Below are positions 46,035 through 57,600 of a stretch of DNA of 64,000 nt, in pieces. Position numbers and translations under genes: made by a program. Within the stretch, counting starts at the first letter, position 1. Every line of letters begins with the position of its first letter. Under the pieces are notes generated by a model that was not told where the DNA came from, searched no databases, and saw nothing but the letters and a program-made list of their open reading frames with translations. Source of the stretch: Gonocerus acuteangulatus (Eukaryota; Arthropoda; Insecta; Hemiptera; Coreidae); assembly GCA_946811695.1 (NCBI GenBank), contig OX328132.1:127716808-127780807 (forward strand), in the 5' to 3' direction.

Positions 46035-46910
46035 TGAATTAAAATATAAAGGAATCATTACTAAATAATTGTACTTATACTTTGTACCCTTTAACATATA
46101 AAACAAAAAAATCAATTGAGAAGAATCTTTGTGTTCTAATACAAATACTTAATTAGAGTACATGGCTTAGAAGTCAGTGCTCATTAATCAAGATTGATAT
46201 TGAAAAAGGGATTGTTTAATTTAAAAATTATTAGTGTAAAATAATGTTAATGTTTTATTATATTAATGCACTGCCCGTTTGAACAGTGTCTTAACCTGAA
46301 AATTCTTGGGCATGCTTTTGTAAAATTCAGTTGTCCAAAATTCATCTATCCCTAACAAATTAAAAAAAAAAAAATAAAAATAAAAAAAAAATTGCCTGTA
46401 AAGGGTTAGGATGGTCTACCAAAATGACTAAAGAGGTCAGGAACTGAGAAACCCCACTCTGAATAATAATATAAAAAATGTATACATATAAATAAAATTG
46501 CATTTATAGCAAATTTCACCATTTAGATATTATTAAGTGCTCCTTATTATTATATGAAATTTTAAACTTTAAAGTTACCATAAGCCTTTACTTTCATGAT
46601 TTCAATGAAAAAAATTGAAGAATGTCCCATTTATAAATCTTTTGCTTAAAATTATGAACTGAAATTTAGAATTAGACAAAGTTGTAACTCTATGTAATGT
46701 TATAAACTATAGATATATTAGAGAAATGTAAAAAGGTATCAATATTACTGTAAATAATAGTTTATATATATTGCTCCGAATATTTTTTTCAGAGTAAATA
46801 TAATTTGAAATATGTCCTTATTTTTAGTAATGTTTTTGAGAAGAAATCGTTGATCATTGAGATGGCGAAGTTGGAGATTCATTCATGGTCTGTCAGTCAT
46901 GAGAGATAAT
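46032..46910. other. AT-rich DNA, nothing recognised
   Basis: Contains a short (AAAAT)n-like run near 46360-46390 only. Confidence 0.5.
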
Positions 46911-47003
46911 ATAAAGTACTTTGAGGTTGCTGGCAGAGAAGGAAGATCTTTAGTAAAATGAAATACATTCAATTCCTTCACAAAAATCAAATTTTATTTT
47001 TCA

Positions 47004-47046
47004 CACTGAGTGCTTTCAGTAGCTCCTGCTACCATCCTTAGAGCTT
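47004..47046 (-). ncRNA. Hammerhead-like motif, core mutated (left arm)
   Basis: CTAAGGATGGTAGCAGGAGC then TACTGAAAGCACTCAGTG. Helix II and GAAA intact; CUGAGGA has become CUAAGGA. Confidence 0.5.
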
Positions 47047-47130
47047 TAATGAGTTCAGGTTCACTGCTGAGGGCTGACTCAGCTGGGCTGCTGGGGAGTC
47101 AGCCCTCAGCAGTGAATCTAAACTCATTAT

Positions 47131-47190
47131 AACTCTGAGGATGGTAGCAGGAGCTACTGAAAGCGCTCAGTGTGAAAAATAAAATATTCT
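47131..47190 (+). ncRNA. Best-preserved hammerhead-like ribozyme motif
   Basis: CUGAGGA at 47135-47141; helix II GGUAGC (47143-47148) with GCUACU (47153-47158) around AGGA; GAAA at 47159-47162; helix III G163-C166 with a 2-base loop; UC cleavage-type dinucleotide at 47167-47168; helix I ACU with AGU. AATAAA follows at about 47178. One extra U sits between the core and helix II compared with the canonical fold, so activity is uncertain. Confidence 0.62.
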
Positions 47191-47264
47191 TTTTGTGATG
47201 GAATTGGACGTATTTCATTTGACTAGAGATAATATAAGTGCATTTTTTTAAAAGAAAAGTGTAT

Positions 47265-47302
47265 TATACTTGGAAACGTTTCAGGCTTTCCTCAGGGTTA
47301 TA
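47265..47302 (-). ncRNA. Degenerate hammerhead-like motif
   Basis: ACCCTGAGGAAAGCCTGAAA then CGTTTCC: both cores present, helix II almost lost. Paired in inverted orientation with 47406-47452 around a second inverted repeat (47303-47402). Confidence 0.45.
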
Positions 47303-47405
47303 AAAAGAGGAAGAACTGATTCATTTGGAAATCGCTATATCACTAGATGGATCGCTACATCTAGAGATGAAGTGATTTCCTAAGTGGTTAGTTCTTCCTC
47401 TACTC

Positions 47406-47452
47406 ACTCGCCCTGATGAAGGCTTCAAACTTAAGCCAAAACATTGGCAATC
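47406..47452 (+). ncRNA. Hammerhead-like motif, second core mutated
   Basis: CGCCCTGATGAAGGCTTCAA then ACTTAAGCCAAAACATTGGC: perfect CUGAUGA core, helix II GGCUU/AAGCC, GAAA changed to AAAA, helix I GCC/GGC. Confidence 0.5.
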
Positions 47453-47509
47453 TCAACTAATTTTTCCTAAAAAGTGTTATTAACCCTCATGACCAAACCA
47501 ATGTTGTGT

Positions 47510-50500
47510 CAACAATTACTTAGACTAAATTTCCATTCAATATCCCTAATGGAGTTCTCTGGAGCATGAATGCAAATAACTGAATGCTTTATTTTAAGCC
47601 AAATTATTCTTATTATTTAAGCCAAGTAATTCTTATTATTTACAAAAGATTAAAAAAAAATTCCCATCATAGAAATTTTGCTAAGAAATGAATGATGAAC
47701 ATTCAGGGTCATTACCCGTCATAATAAAGGTAATGTAGACTAAGGTTTTATGCTTCTGTGTTTTAAAAATAATATAAATGAAATTGAAATGAACGATATA
47801 AATGAGGTGAAATGAAAGGATTTTTTTATTTAAAGTGTGTTTCAAAATTGACAGCAATTCTATTTTCAAGTAGAAACATCATTTAAAAAAAAAGCTCCTG
47901 GTAGGCTACTTATGGTAAAACTACTAGAACATCAAAATCAATTATTCCACATACATTTGTTCCTTTATCTAGGCAATGACAATGAATTTTGTTTTTAGTG
48001 CTATATTTTTCTTATGGGAATATCCAATAGCTGTTTTAGGTTGGTTATATACTAGCAATTATGACAATTACTCACAGGTTTCATAGAATAACTGGGATGA
48101 AGTTTAGCCAACATTGTGTACCAAGGAAAGCATACCGTATAATCAAAAGCCTCAACCGTTTCACCTATATTGACACTTTCTATTTCATTAGATGATTTCT
48201 TTGACCAAAACAGAACCAACCACCCTTGATTACTTCCTTATGCAAATGTTTGTGACACACCAAAGCTCTTTATTTGTCCGGAGAGGGGGATTTAAGTTTC
48301 TCTAATCGCATTCAAATGTATTCACACCTTAAGCTTTCATTCTCCTGCAGTAATGAATATAAAAACAATCTACTCGGGGAAAAACTATCGAAAATAATTT
48401 CTAATCCAATAATAAAAGAAATTGGGAAACAAAATAATTACTTGAGAAATGATCCCACATTGAAACGTCGGCATCAATAAAACCATTTTCATTTGTAAAA
48501 TGTTGTTTTTATTAAGAAGCAGTGACCGAACCCCGACAGACAATCACTACCTTAAAATAATTACTTGTGTGCTTAAAATCCTTGACCTTCAGGGTTCAGT
48601 TAAGGTACTCATGTCCAGATATGAGAATGTATTTTCCTTTTTCCACAATAAGGTTTGACACTAAACCAAAACCAGTTCACAAAGACTCACAAGGAAGGTC
48701 AATATAGGATTTAAACAATATAAAATTCATCATGTGTAAAGCAAAAACTTCTAATTGGCCACTATATAAAAAATATTTACCCTAATACTAAAATACTTGG
48801 ATGGACTCTTAATCAACATTGTTTTAATTAGTAATAACGATTAGTTACTTTTAAGTAATAATTTCAGACTACTGCAATTACCCCAGGAACAAAAGAGGTA
48901 AATGTAAAAAAAAAATGTAAATAATGAATTATTTTTTTGTAATATTGACATAAATAAGATTACAACCAATAACAAAAAGCTTTAGGACACTCAGTCTAAA
49001 CTAACACACCACTAAGAAACAACAGATATAAGCCAAATAAAACTTGAAATATTTAATCTAATTACAGAAACAAGCGACTTATTAAAATCTCTCTTTGAAA
49101 AACTATTCAGCAAAAATATATCTATCAATAACCTGGTACAGTTGGTGTTAATACGTTTAAAAAAAAGGAGAAAACCTGGATATAGCGAATATTTATTTGC
49201 ATTGGAGAAAATTTCATTGAGATCGATATAAAGAAAATGCTATCCAAGAGGGAGAAAAAACCGTGATAGATTGGCCACAACATACTCTTACCCCATAAAC
49301 CATTTTTCAGGCCTAATAACACCCTAATAGAAGGGAGTTTCTTTATATACGTGATGGGTAATAATAACAAGTTTAAAAAATATCTCATATTACTGAGTTA
49401 CATGAAGTGGAAAATTTACATCAATAGCTTTCAAATGCATTATTACTTTTATAAAAATGACGTTTAAACCACTTCAACTCAAATATGCATCTGAAGATGA
49501 GTTTACAAATAGTCAACCTATTATAAATAACAATAGGAAACAATTAAAAGATAGAATTAGGGCAAAAGGGAACTATTCTTTTTCTGAAGGTATCAACTTG
49601 GGAGAAGCATAGAATACATGCAAAATGTTGAATATTAGCACAACACCATTTTATAATGTATCAAAGTTTTCCAAGAGAAACCAAAGGGATAATAATAAGG
49701 GTAAGGTAATTTTGAATGACAAAATTATATCTTAAGAAAATTAAAGTTAAAATTTTAAAAATGGAATTGAAAAGAATAAATGAATGACTATCCTAAATAA
49801 AATTAAAATGTATTTCAAAAATTAACCTTATGTAAAATTGCTTGACAATAAATTGAGTTTTTCAGAGCCGGGGTTTAAAGGACAAAGTACCCAATTTTAT
49901 ATAATAACTCAAATAACTTCTTGAAGTAGTTAAAAAATGTCTCATAAAAGAATTTGAAGGATCTCTAGAGTTGCATTTTTTTAGGATAAAAAATCTTAAA
50001 TAAAACAATATGCTTTGATTTACAAAAAAAGAAAGAAAAGTTTTTAGTGACAATTATTAATTATGGCATTAATAAAAATATAGCCATACAAAATAAGCGT
50101 TCAAATTGTAGAATTAGGCGACGGCCATGATATTAACAAACACACATTAAATTTTCATGACTCAAAAATCCTATCCCTGCAACAAAATCTCAAAAAAACG
50201 TCAACTGGTGGTTACATTAATTTAAACCCCCAAAACAGACAAAGAAGACATTTCTCCTGTCTATTCCAATATAACCTGCTCTCCTGACCCTCCTCATCAG
50301 TTGCCCCAGGTTCTCCGAAACTATGTGGGTGTTTCTAAGATTAAAACTTTTTTGCCCTCCCTGATAATGCTGCGTTTCATCTTTCCGACCTATCCTCTCC
50401 AATGAATATTTCTTCTTTCATTTAGCTCATGGTTACCTGACCAGTATCATTTTCCATTCCGAATTTTCCAACGCTAGACTTATATTGTTATTTTACTTAT

Positions 50501-53150
50501 TTAAAAAAATAAAAAATATTTTCAACTGTGAGACAGAGCCAGAGATATGTCAACATATTATAGGACTCAAAATTATTAGAAGTTTGGTAAAGAGGTGGTC
50601 ATTTGGAACATGTTTTTAGTAAATAAATGGCATAACCAATACTATAATTATCAATAAAAAGTTTTGTATTTTTAAATCAAAGGGAATTTTGTTTTACGAT
50701 GACTTTAAAAATTACTTTAGTCTACATTGTTCTTCTTTACAATATCTCACCCTTGTAACTTCCAGCAATATGTAATAGACAGGATATTACATGAAAATGT
50801 TTCTAATCATCTGAGGCTGCTTTCAGAAGCCCATTATAATCAAGTATCCTATTAAAAATAATTAATTAAATTTTTCTTAGTACACTATCTTTGATGAATT
50901 ATTCATAGATAAGATTTTTTAAAGATAACAATTTATTCATTTAATACTTTACTGAAGGGTTTAATAAAAATAATAGGCTCATTTGAAAATTCGAAGAGTA
51001 ATAGAAAATGTTGGGAATACATTTACTTTTCTCAAGTGGCAAGTAATTAAAATTTATTTTGAAAACAGAGCATTTTTTTTCTAATTAAGAAAACAGACAG
51101 ACACCAACCGCATCGCAAATATATATGAAAACCGATACTAATTTTAACAAATCTCAAATGAGCAACTGGTTATACTGCAGAGAAAAACCAAATGGTTGTT
51201 TCCTATTAAAATGTGATGTCATTAAAATAAAATCACATTGGAAAATAAAAATAAATGGAAACAGGATGTATACAAATTAGTGTAACAAACAATAATTTAA
51301 AAATAATGTTTATATTTACAAGAAGTATACAGAAAATAATAAATTCAATAAAACAAAACATGAGGATTCCTGTTTGTTGAAAATACCCAACTCTCCCAAT
51401 AATTACGTAGTGGCTAATCTGAAAATTAACAAAGTGCAATAAAACTTATTACAATAGATACATAACATCAGATTTAGCACTTTTTACTGGTAAACTGACT
51501 AAAACACACTCTCACAGTGTGTGTTATAGTACTATAAAAAAATAAAATAAAAAAAGCCTGAATGAGATCTAAATACAAAGAAATTAATTAATCCTAAAAC
51601 AAAACACTGGAATAAACATTTATTGAGCTATACATGAGGGAAGTCGTCAAAAGATATAAAGAATGAAGGACTGGTCAAATACACATTTATAAAATGTTCC
51701 TTGAAAAAAAAAAAAGCTTCTAAGGATTATATCCCTGAAACATTGCTTAATTTTATATCTGTAGGGTACGCCTAGACTCTAATCATTATATAGTTAGAAA
51801 AGGTATCACCAAATTGACAAGGTAAAACAAAACAGGGAGAATTTCTTTGAAATACTGTTTTAAATCCTCATGACAAAAACGTAATAATCAAGATAAGAAA
51901 GTTTTAATCAATAAAAGAGGTACCACACTGACTTCTTTTTCAAAATTAAGAGTTCTGATGATATATATTCGTATCCTAGTTTGTTATGCACGAGCTTGCC
52001 ACACCAGTTCAGTCAGAAAAAAAAAAAAAAAAACTTAAAATTATAACATGAAAATGACCTGATCTAAAGGAACTAAACTTCATAAGTCGCTGTGCAGATA
52101 TGAGTGTGTGTATGTGTGTGTTTGTGTGCAAGCACGTGAAATTTTGTGCACACAAGTCGGTGAATAAAATCAGAAAAACGTAAATAAAAATGATAAAATC
52201 TATGTACAATTAAAAAATACAGTTTTCTATGTATTATTTCCAAAATCTTGCAAGGTAAACAAATATGGCACTTCACCTTTCGTAATATATCCTTTCTTTA
52301 ATGTACATTAGATATTAATTAACACTCTGTAGCACAAGTATTAGCAAAATTGAAATGGTAAATTGAATTTATAAAGAAAAAATATCTAGATGTTTTTCAT
52401 TATTAATAAAGTTTATTCATTTAACAAAAAATAAAAAATAAAAGTTCAATACATATAACACAATAAGAGCGTTTCTTTGTTCATTCAACTTCAAATGGTA
52501 ATCAATTAGATACAAATGTATTTTCTAGATCTCAGTATATTAAAATAAAAAACCAGGAAAGGTTTTAGCCAGAAACCATTTGGTTATACATAGTATTGAA
52601 TACATATAAGATTAAAAAAAGTTTCAGAATAACAAAGGATGACTTTTACAAAAAAAAAAAAAAGAAATGAAATAAAAAAATAATGAGGGCAGAAGACAAA
52701 AACGTAAATAATAATATTTACAAGTAAATAAATAAAAATACATAAATTTCCTTTTCCTAAGACAAATTATCAAAACTGTCTTAAATCATAGGATTACTTT
52801 AATACTTCTATATATTTTAAAATTCATTAAAAACAATTATTGTGATGATGCTATAATGAAGTCCTACTAAACAATAAAAATGGAAAAGTATATAAATAAG
52901 AAAGATAAATTCATTAATAGAAATTTCGATTCAATCGCTAAAAAATTATAACAGAAATTAAAGCTTTATGATCAAGTATTTGAATTCATAGATAACACAC
53001 ATGATCACAATATGAACATGCATAAATCATATCGTGCATAAGAAATACACGAAATTCTGAATAATGATGGTCTATTATAGCATTTCTTTATTAACTACAA
53101 TTAGTTAATTATATGTATATTTTACATACACATATAAACACACGCATACA
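47510..53150. other. AT-rich intergenic DNA downstream of UBL3
   Basis: No recognisable gene. The only item noted is TTGAAACGTCGGCATCAATA at 48460-48480, which resembles the 3' half of a hammerhead with AATAAA. Short unrecognised frames occur at 48274-48480, 49458-49611 and 50217-50402. Part may be UBL3 3' UTR, but no single poly(A) site can be chosen. Confidence 0.45.
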
Positions 53151-53159
53151 GACACAAAC

Positions 53160-53165
53160 ATACAT

Positions 53166-53234
<69 letters not shown>

Positions 53235-53250
53235 GTGTGTGTGTGTGTAA
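53160..53250. repeat. (CA)/(TA)/(TG) compound microsatellite
   Basis: CA repeats, then (TA)n at about 53180-53231, then TG repeats. Confidence 0.95.
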
Positions 53251-54576
53251 ATAGATGAATTTATATTTATAAGTATTTATTTATATTACAAGCTAATCTG
53301 TCAATAGCTACACACACATACAACAATCTGCAAGCGCACATGCAGCGTACTCATGCTTATGTATATGCATACCCACATGCACACACACAGCATACACATA
53401 TGAAACATATATATGCAAGCACCAAAAGATATATATATTTTTTAATTTCATTCAAATAATTCAGCATGTTAATTTCCCAGGCAGAAAATCAAAACTAGTT
53501 TAAAAAATAACTTAGGTGTATATCCCATTAGAAAAAAAAACCACAAAATCATATCGTGGTTTATAAAAAGCTTTAAATTTGGTCTTACTACTTCAATATT
53601 TGTGAATTAAAAACCTTATTACTTTAAACTCATCTAAGTCAAATAATCATGGTGTAGAACACACGGACAGATGTGTATGTTGGTGTGTGGATTTGTGGCT
53701 TAGTCATACAAATAAACAGAAACCGCATCCATAAGATAATTCATTATAATGTAAATATAAGATAGTTTAATATACAATTCTTGATAAAATTTCTTATATA
53801 TGAAATAAACAAATCAACATTTTATTTTATAAATTTCTGGTATATAAATCAGAGTTGTATGAATAACATTTTATGCAAACAACCATGATTTAGAGCATAA
53901 TTTTAGATCTTTCACAATAACCTTAATAGCATCTTATTTATAATAGAACTCTTCAAAAAGAATAAATTTATTTATTTCAGATTCTAATATTTTCACTAAG
54001 GAATCATGTCTTCAAAATTTATAATAAGATAAATAAATAAGTAAATTTGAGGTAAAGTTATATTAATAATGGTCTGTATTCAGATAAACGAGCTGGTACA
54101 CAATCCAATTCTGCTAGCTCTTTCATAAAACCTAATGATTAGTAATAATAAATTGAATTCAGTCACTGTCTCCAGACCATTTTAAAAATTTCTTACATGA
54201 AAATTCTTCACAAAATGACTCAGGCTGAAGAAACATGAACAGGGAAAAAGAAAAAAAAAATACGTTCCATCTTACTAAACCGTACTATAACGCACAGAAA
54301 ATAATTTCATATACATACTTATTTAATTTTAATATGTGTAGCTCTCAATAACATATTTATATTCAAATATCACAACAGTATACACCGTTAAAGTCAATAA
54401 AACATATGCTACAACATGTCATGGATGCTTCTTGGAAGAATATCACTAAAATATATATTACCACTAGCATAATATTGAACAGGAGCGCTGGTATTAATCC
54501 TCCAAGGCATTTCCCTAACTTTCTGGAACTGCTAACAAATCACAAAGTTGAAATTAAGAAGACAAGGTTGTGGCTC
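53251..54576. other. AT-rich DNA, probable UBL3 3' UTR
   Basis: Lies directly 3' of the UBL3 stop. Vertebrate UBL3 has a long 3' UTR; here the extent is inference only. Confidence 0.4.
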
Positions 54577-54641
54577 TTAAAGAATGCTGCATGAAGCAGA
54601 ACAGCAACTGCTACCGCCCCCCTTGCTTTTTTGTCTCTGGT
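54577..54641 (-). CDS. UBL3: UBL3 last coding exon with CAAX box
   Basis: Strong polypyrimidine acceptor (GTTTCTTTTTTAG) followed by a 65-nt frame ending TAA at 54577-54579. The phase fits the previous donor (G+AC gives Asp). It encodes QRQKSKGGGSSCCSASCSIL, aligning with the vertebrate GQRNREKTGE...CCVIL tail. Too short for ordinary ORF detection. Confidence 0.85.
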
Positions 54642-57600
54642 CTAAAAAAGAAACAACAACAAATAAATCAACAGGGGAATGTCGCTTATAAGCTGTCAAC
54701 ATCAAATAAAAGCATTTTTAAAAATTATTACTATTACAATGGTTTGGCAAGAACCAACCAAGATTAAGTCACAGCAAGGATTTCTGATAACTGTAGACTG
54801 CACAACAAATCATTACACCTGCATGACTAATCAGAGATTCTTATATAAATACAAAATACACCTATGACTTTTAAGAGAAATATTGGGAGGGGGCTGATCA
54901 TACTGTCCGTGACAATAAATTAGATACCGCATTGACAAGCAAAAGAAGAAACATTCAAGATATTGTACAATAGAATGTTGAGAATAACATTAAATCATGT
55001 ACGGAGATATAGCAGTGACTCTTTTCATGAATAGAGGATTTTAAAAAGAACAGCTGATGTGTTACAAAACAAAATGATCAAACTAATAAAAATCTTTTAA
55101 CAAAAATTAATACTCAATGTTAGACTACACAATTTAAAAACCAGATAAATTGCTAGAAACATAATTTACTTGGAAAATTACCAAACACCAAGGGAAGTAA
55201 GACTTTGCCCCTACTGATAATAGTAGTCAATAGCTAAGTCTGCAGCTCAGTAAGGGTGGGTTTACACTTGCCAGTTATTAACAGGAAATTTATATCAGAC
55301 AGAAATTGCGACTAGTGTAAGCCATGAGCAATTTATGTCTGAGATATATATTTCTATCACGAACTATAAGTGTCGACACTTCTATACCACCAGGTGTAAA
55401 CACAGATTTTTACGAGAAGAATTTAATTTCAGAGATAAATATCTTGGCTACTAGCTGTATTGTCGACACTTCTACACCAACAGATGTAAACACTGATTAT
55501 TTGTGCTTTTGGTGAATTTATCGCAAATTAGAACGAATCCAGAACTGTCCTATACATATCCATGACATAAATGTCTAGCTATTTCTGTCAGTATGTAAAC
55601 CTTCAAGAGAATATCTATCCGACACCTGACATATATTTCCTGCGAGAAGTGTCAGATGTAAACGCACCCTTAGATGGTTATAACCAAGAGGTATATCTTG
55701 TAAGTATTTATGTGGTACTATGTGTGGTGCATGTAATGTAGGAATTGAGTTCGATCTCCATGCGTCCTCAGTGAAGATTTAATCCTCTGTGCTCATTTTG
55801 TTAAGTTTAGGATTGAGATTCGGATGCATACAAAGGCGAATATAAGGCAGTTAGAATTTAGTACAGAAGAAAATGCCAATTCAGTATCTGACCAATTGAG
55901 AATTTCATTTTTTTTTTTTATTTTATTATTTTATGCTTTTACATTATCACTATGGCAAGGACATTCACAAAACTCATTTACCATGAATCAAATAAACATT
56001 CATCATAAGATGTCAAATTTTATTTTACTTGTATATTACAGTTGAACCAATCTAGAAAAAATGTCTTTACATTTAAGATTTTCATCTATCATTTTTTTTT
56101 GGTTTACTCCTGCAAGTTTCAATAAAGAAAAAGTTCCTGTATATAATTTAAACAAAAAATGTCATAACTAAATATTCTATAAGGAATGTCAACAAAAATG
56201 TTTAGGGTTGAGATAAAATCAATCCAGGCAGACAGAATGTTCTAAAAACGGGCAGAGAATCTCAAAATTCTGTTTTTAATGAATAGTTTCTATTTTTTGT
56301 CTGCCATCAAATTGAGCCTTCCTCTTGATCTGACTGAACAAATCAAATGGAAAAAAAGTAGTACAACTTGGCTTTGTTGAAGGAAGTGAACACAAACATA
56401 TGAAAAAGAATGTGTCATGGAGAACTTTAAAATTAGGACAAAAACAGAATACATGTATATACCTTGTTGATACGCCGTTAAACACACACACAAAAAAAAG
56501 TATATAACAAATATAAGTTCAAATGTGTGTGAACAAATATTTTAAGATAACTACTGTAGAACCTCTAGTTTGCACTCAGCAAATCAGGTGTTGGATTGAC
56601 CTTAGAAGGATGCAAGAGACCAAAAGGCCCCCCCCTTGCTCAACGACTCCCTTTACAACAAAATATTTTGATACTGCTCCGAAGTACATAAAATAAAAAA
56701 AAAAAAAAAAAAAAATTCTAAATGGGTATATTCTGAGCCAAGAAATGCAGGAAGATTGCAGCTGAGCCTGGACTGTCAACTGGGAAAAAAAAAGAAAAAA
56801 AAGTATTTTCTTCCCTTAAAATCAAATGTTGGACGCACAGTAACTTAAATGGCTATCAGAAAAATTTAATATTAGTTAGAAAAAGTAAATAACATATCGT
56901 ATCATTGCTGTCCCACTTCTTCTGTATGATAAAAATTATTTCTAACATCAAAACTCAAAAATGATTAGACCTAAACTCTTTTCAAAACCCAGAGTATTTC
57001 TACTGGTTTATCACTCATAAAAACAATGTGAGAAGTATTCAATATTGACAAGAGTAAAAGCATCAAAATTAAGGTATAGTTAAGTTCATTCTATAATAAT
57101 ATATGTGCCATAAGCCCTCTTTTATCACATCCTAGAGTTTTTGGAGATAATAGCCAACTTAATCATAATTGTGTTAATGTATATTCACCTTGAGAATTTG
57201 GTTCGGGTAAGTTCTCCCTTGGAACAAGATGCATTACAGTTGTCCTGCCGAAAGGAAGTCCGAGAGCACCGAGGGTAACATTGCTATGAAGAAACCTTCC
57301 TTGATAGATGAGACGCAAAATTTCAGCTCTGGCCACAGCTTCTTCAGCCCAATCTGAAATAAATTGAATTTCTTGTAAAGTGTATTTTTTTTAAAAATAT
57401 GACATTGAATGGGACAAATTATCTCCTGAAACAATTTCTCATCCTCTCATGGCTATAAAAATCAAAATCTAGAAGTATATTCTGTTCTTCTGGGTGTAAA
57501 TAAAAATAATTTTATTCATTCTTTATAGTTATTTTTATATTTATAAAAATGAATAAATTATTATATTATTATGTCTGGAGTATTAAAATATTAATAAAGG

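Larger units (their letters stand above)
46918..47228. repeat. Palindromic repeat carrying two hammerhead-like motifs
   Basis: Left arm 46960-47085 (TCCTTCACAAAAATCAAATT, CACTGAGTGCTTTCAGTAGC, CAGCAGTGAACC inverse) and right arm 47098-47225, around about 12 bases. The outer flank GTACTTTGAGGTTGCTGGCA is shared, inverted, with 16779-16818. Likely a pair of inverted Penelope-type terminal repeats. Confidence 0.8.

Noticed and set aside
47510..53150. CRISPR or satellite array
   Set aside because: No regularly spaced repeats; only ordinary AT-rich sequence.
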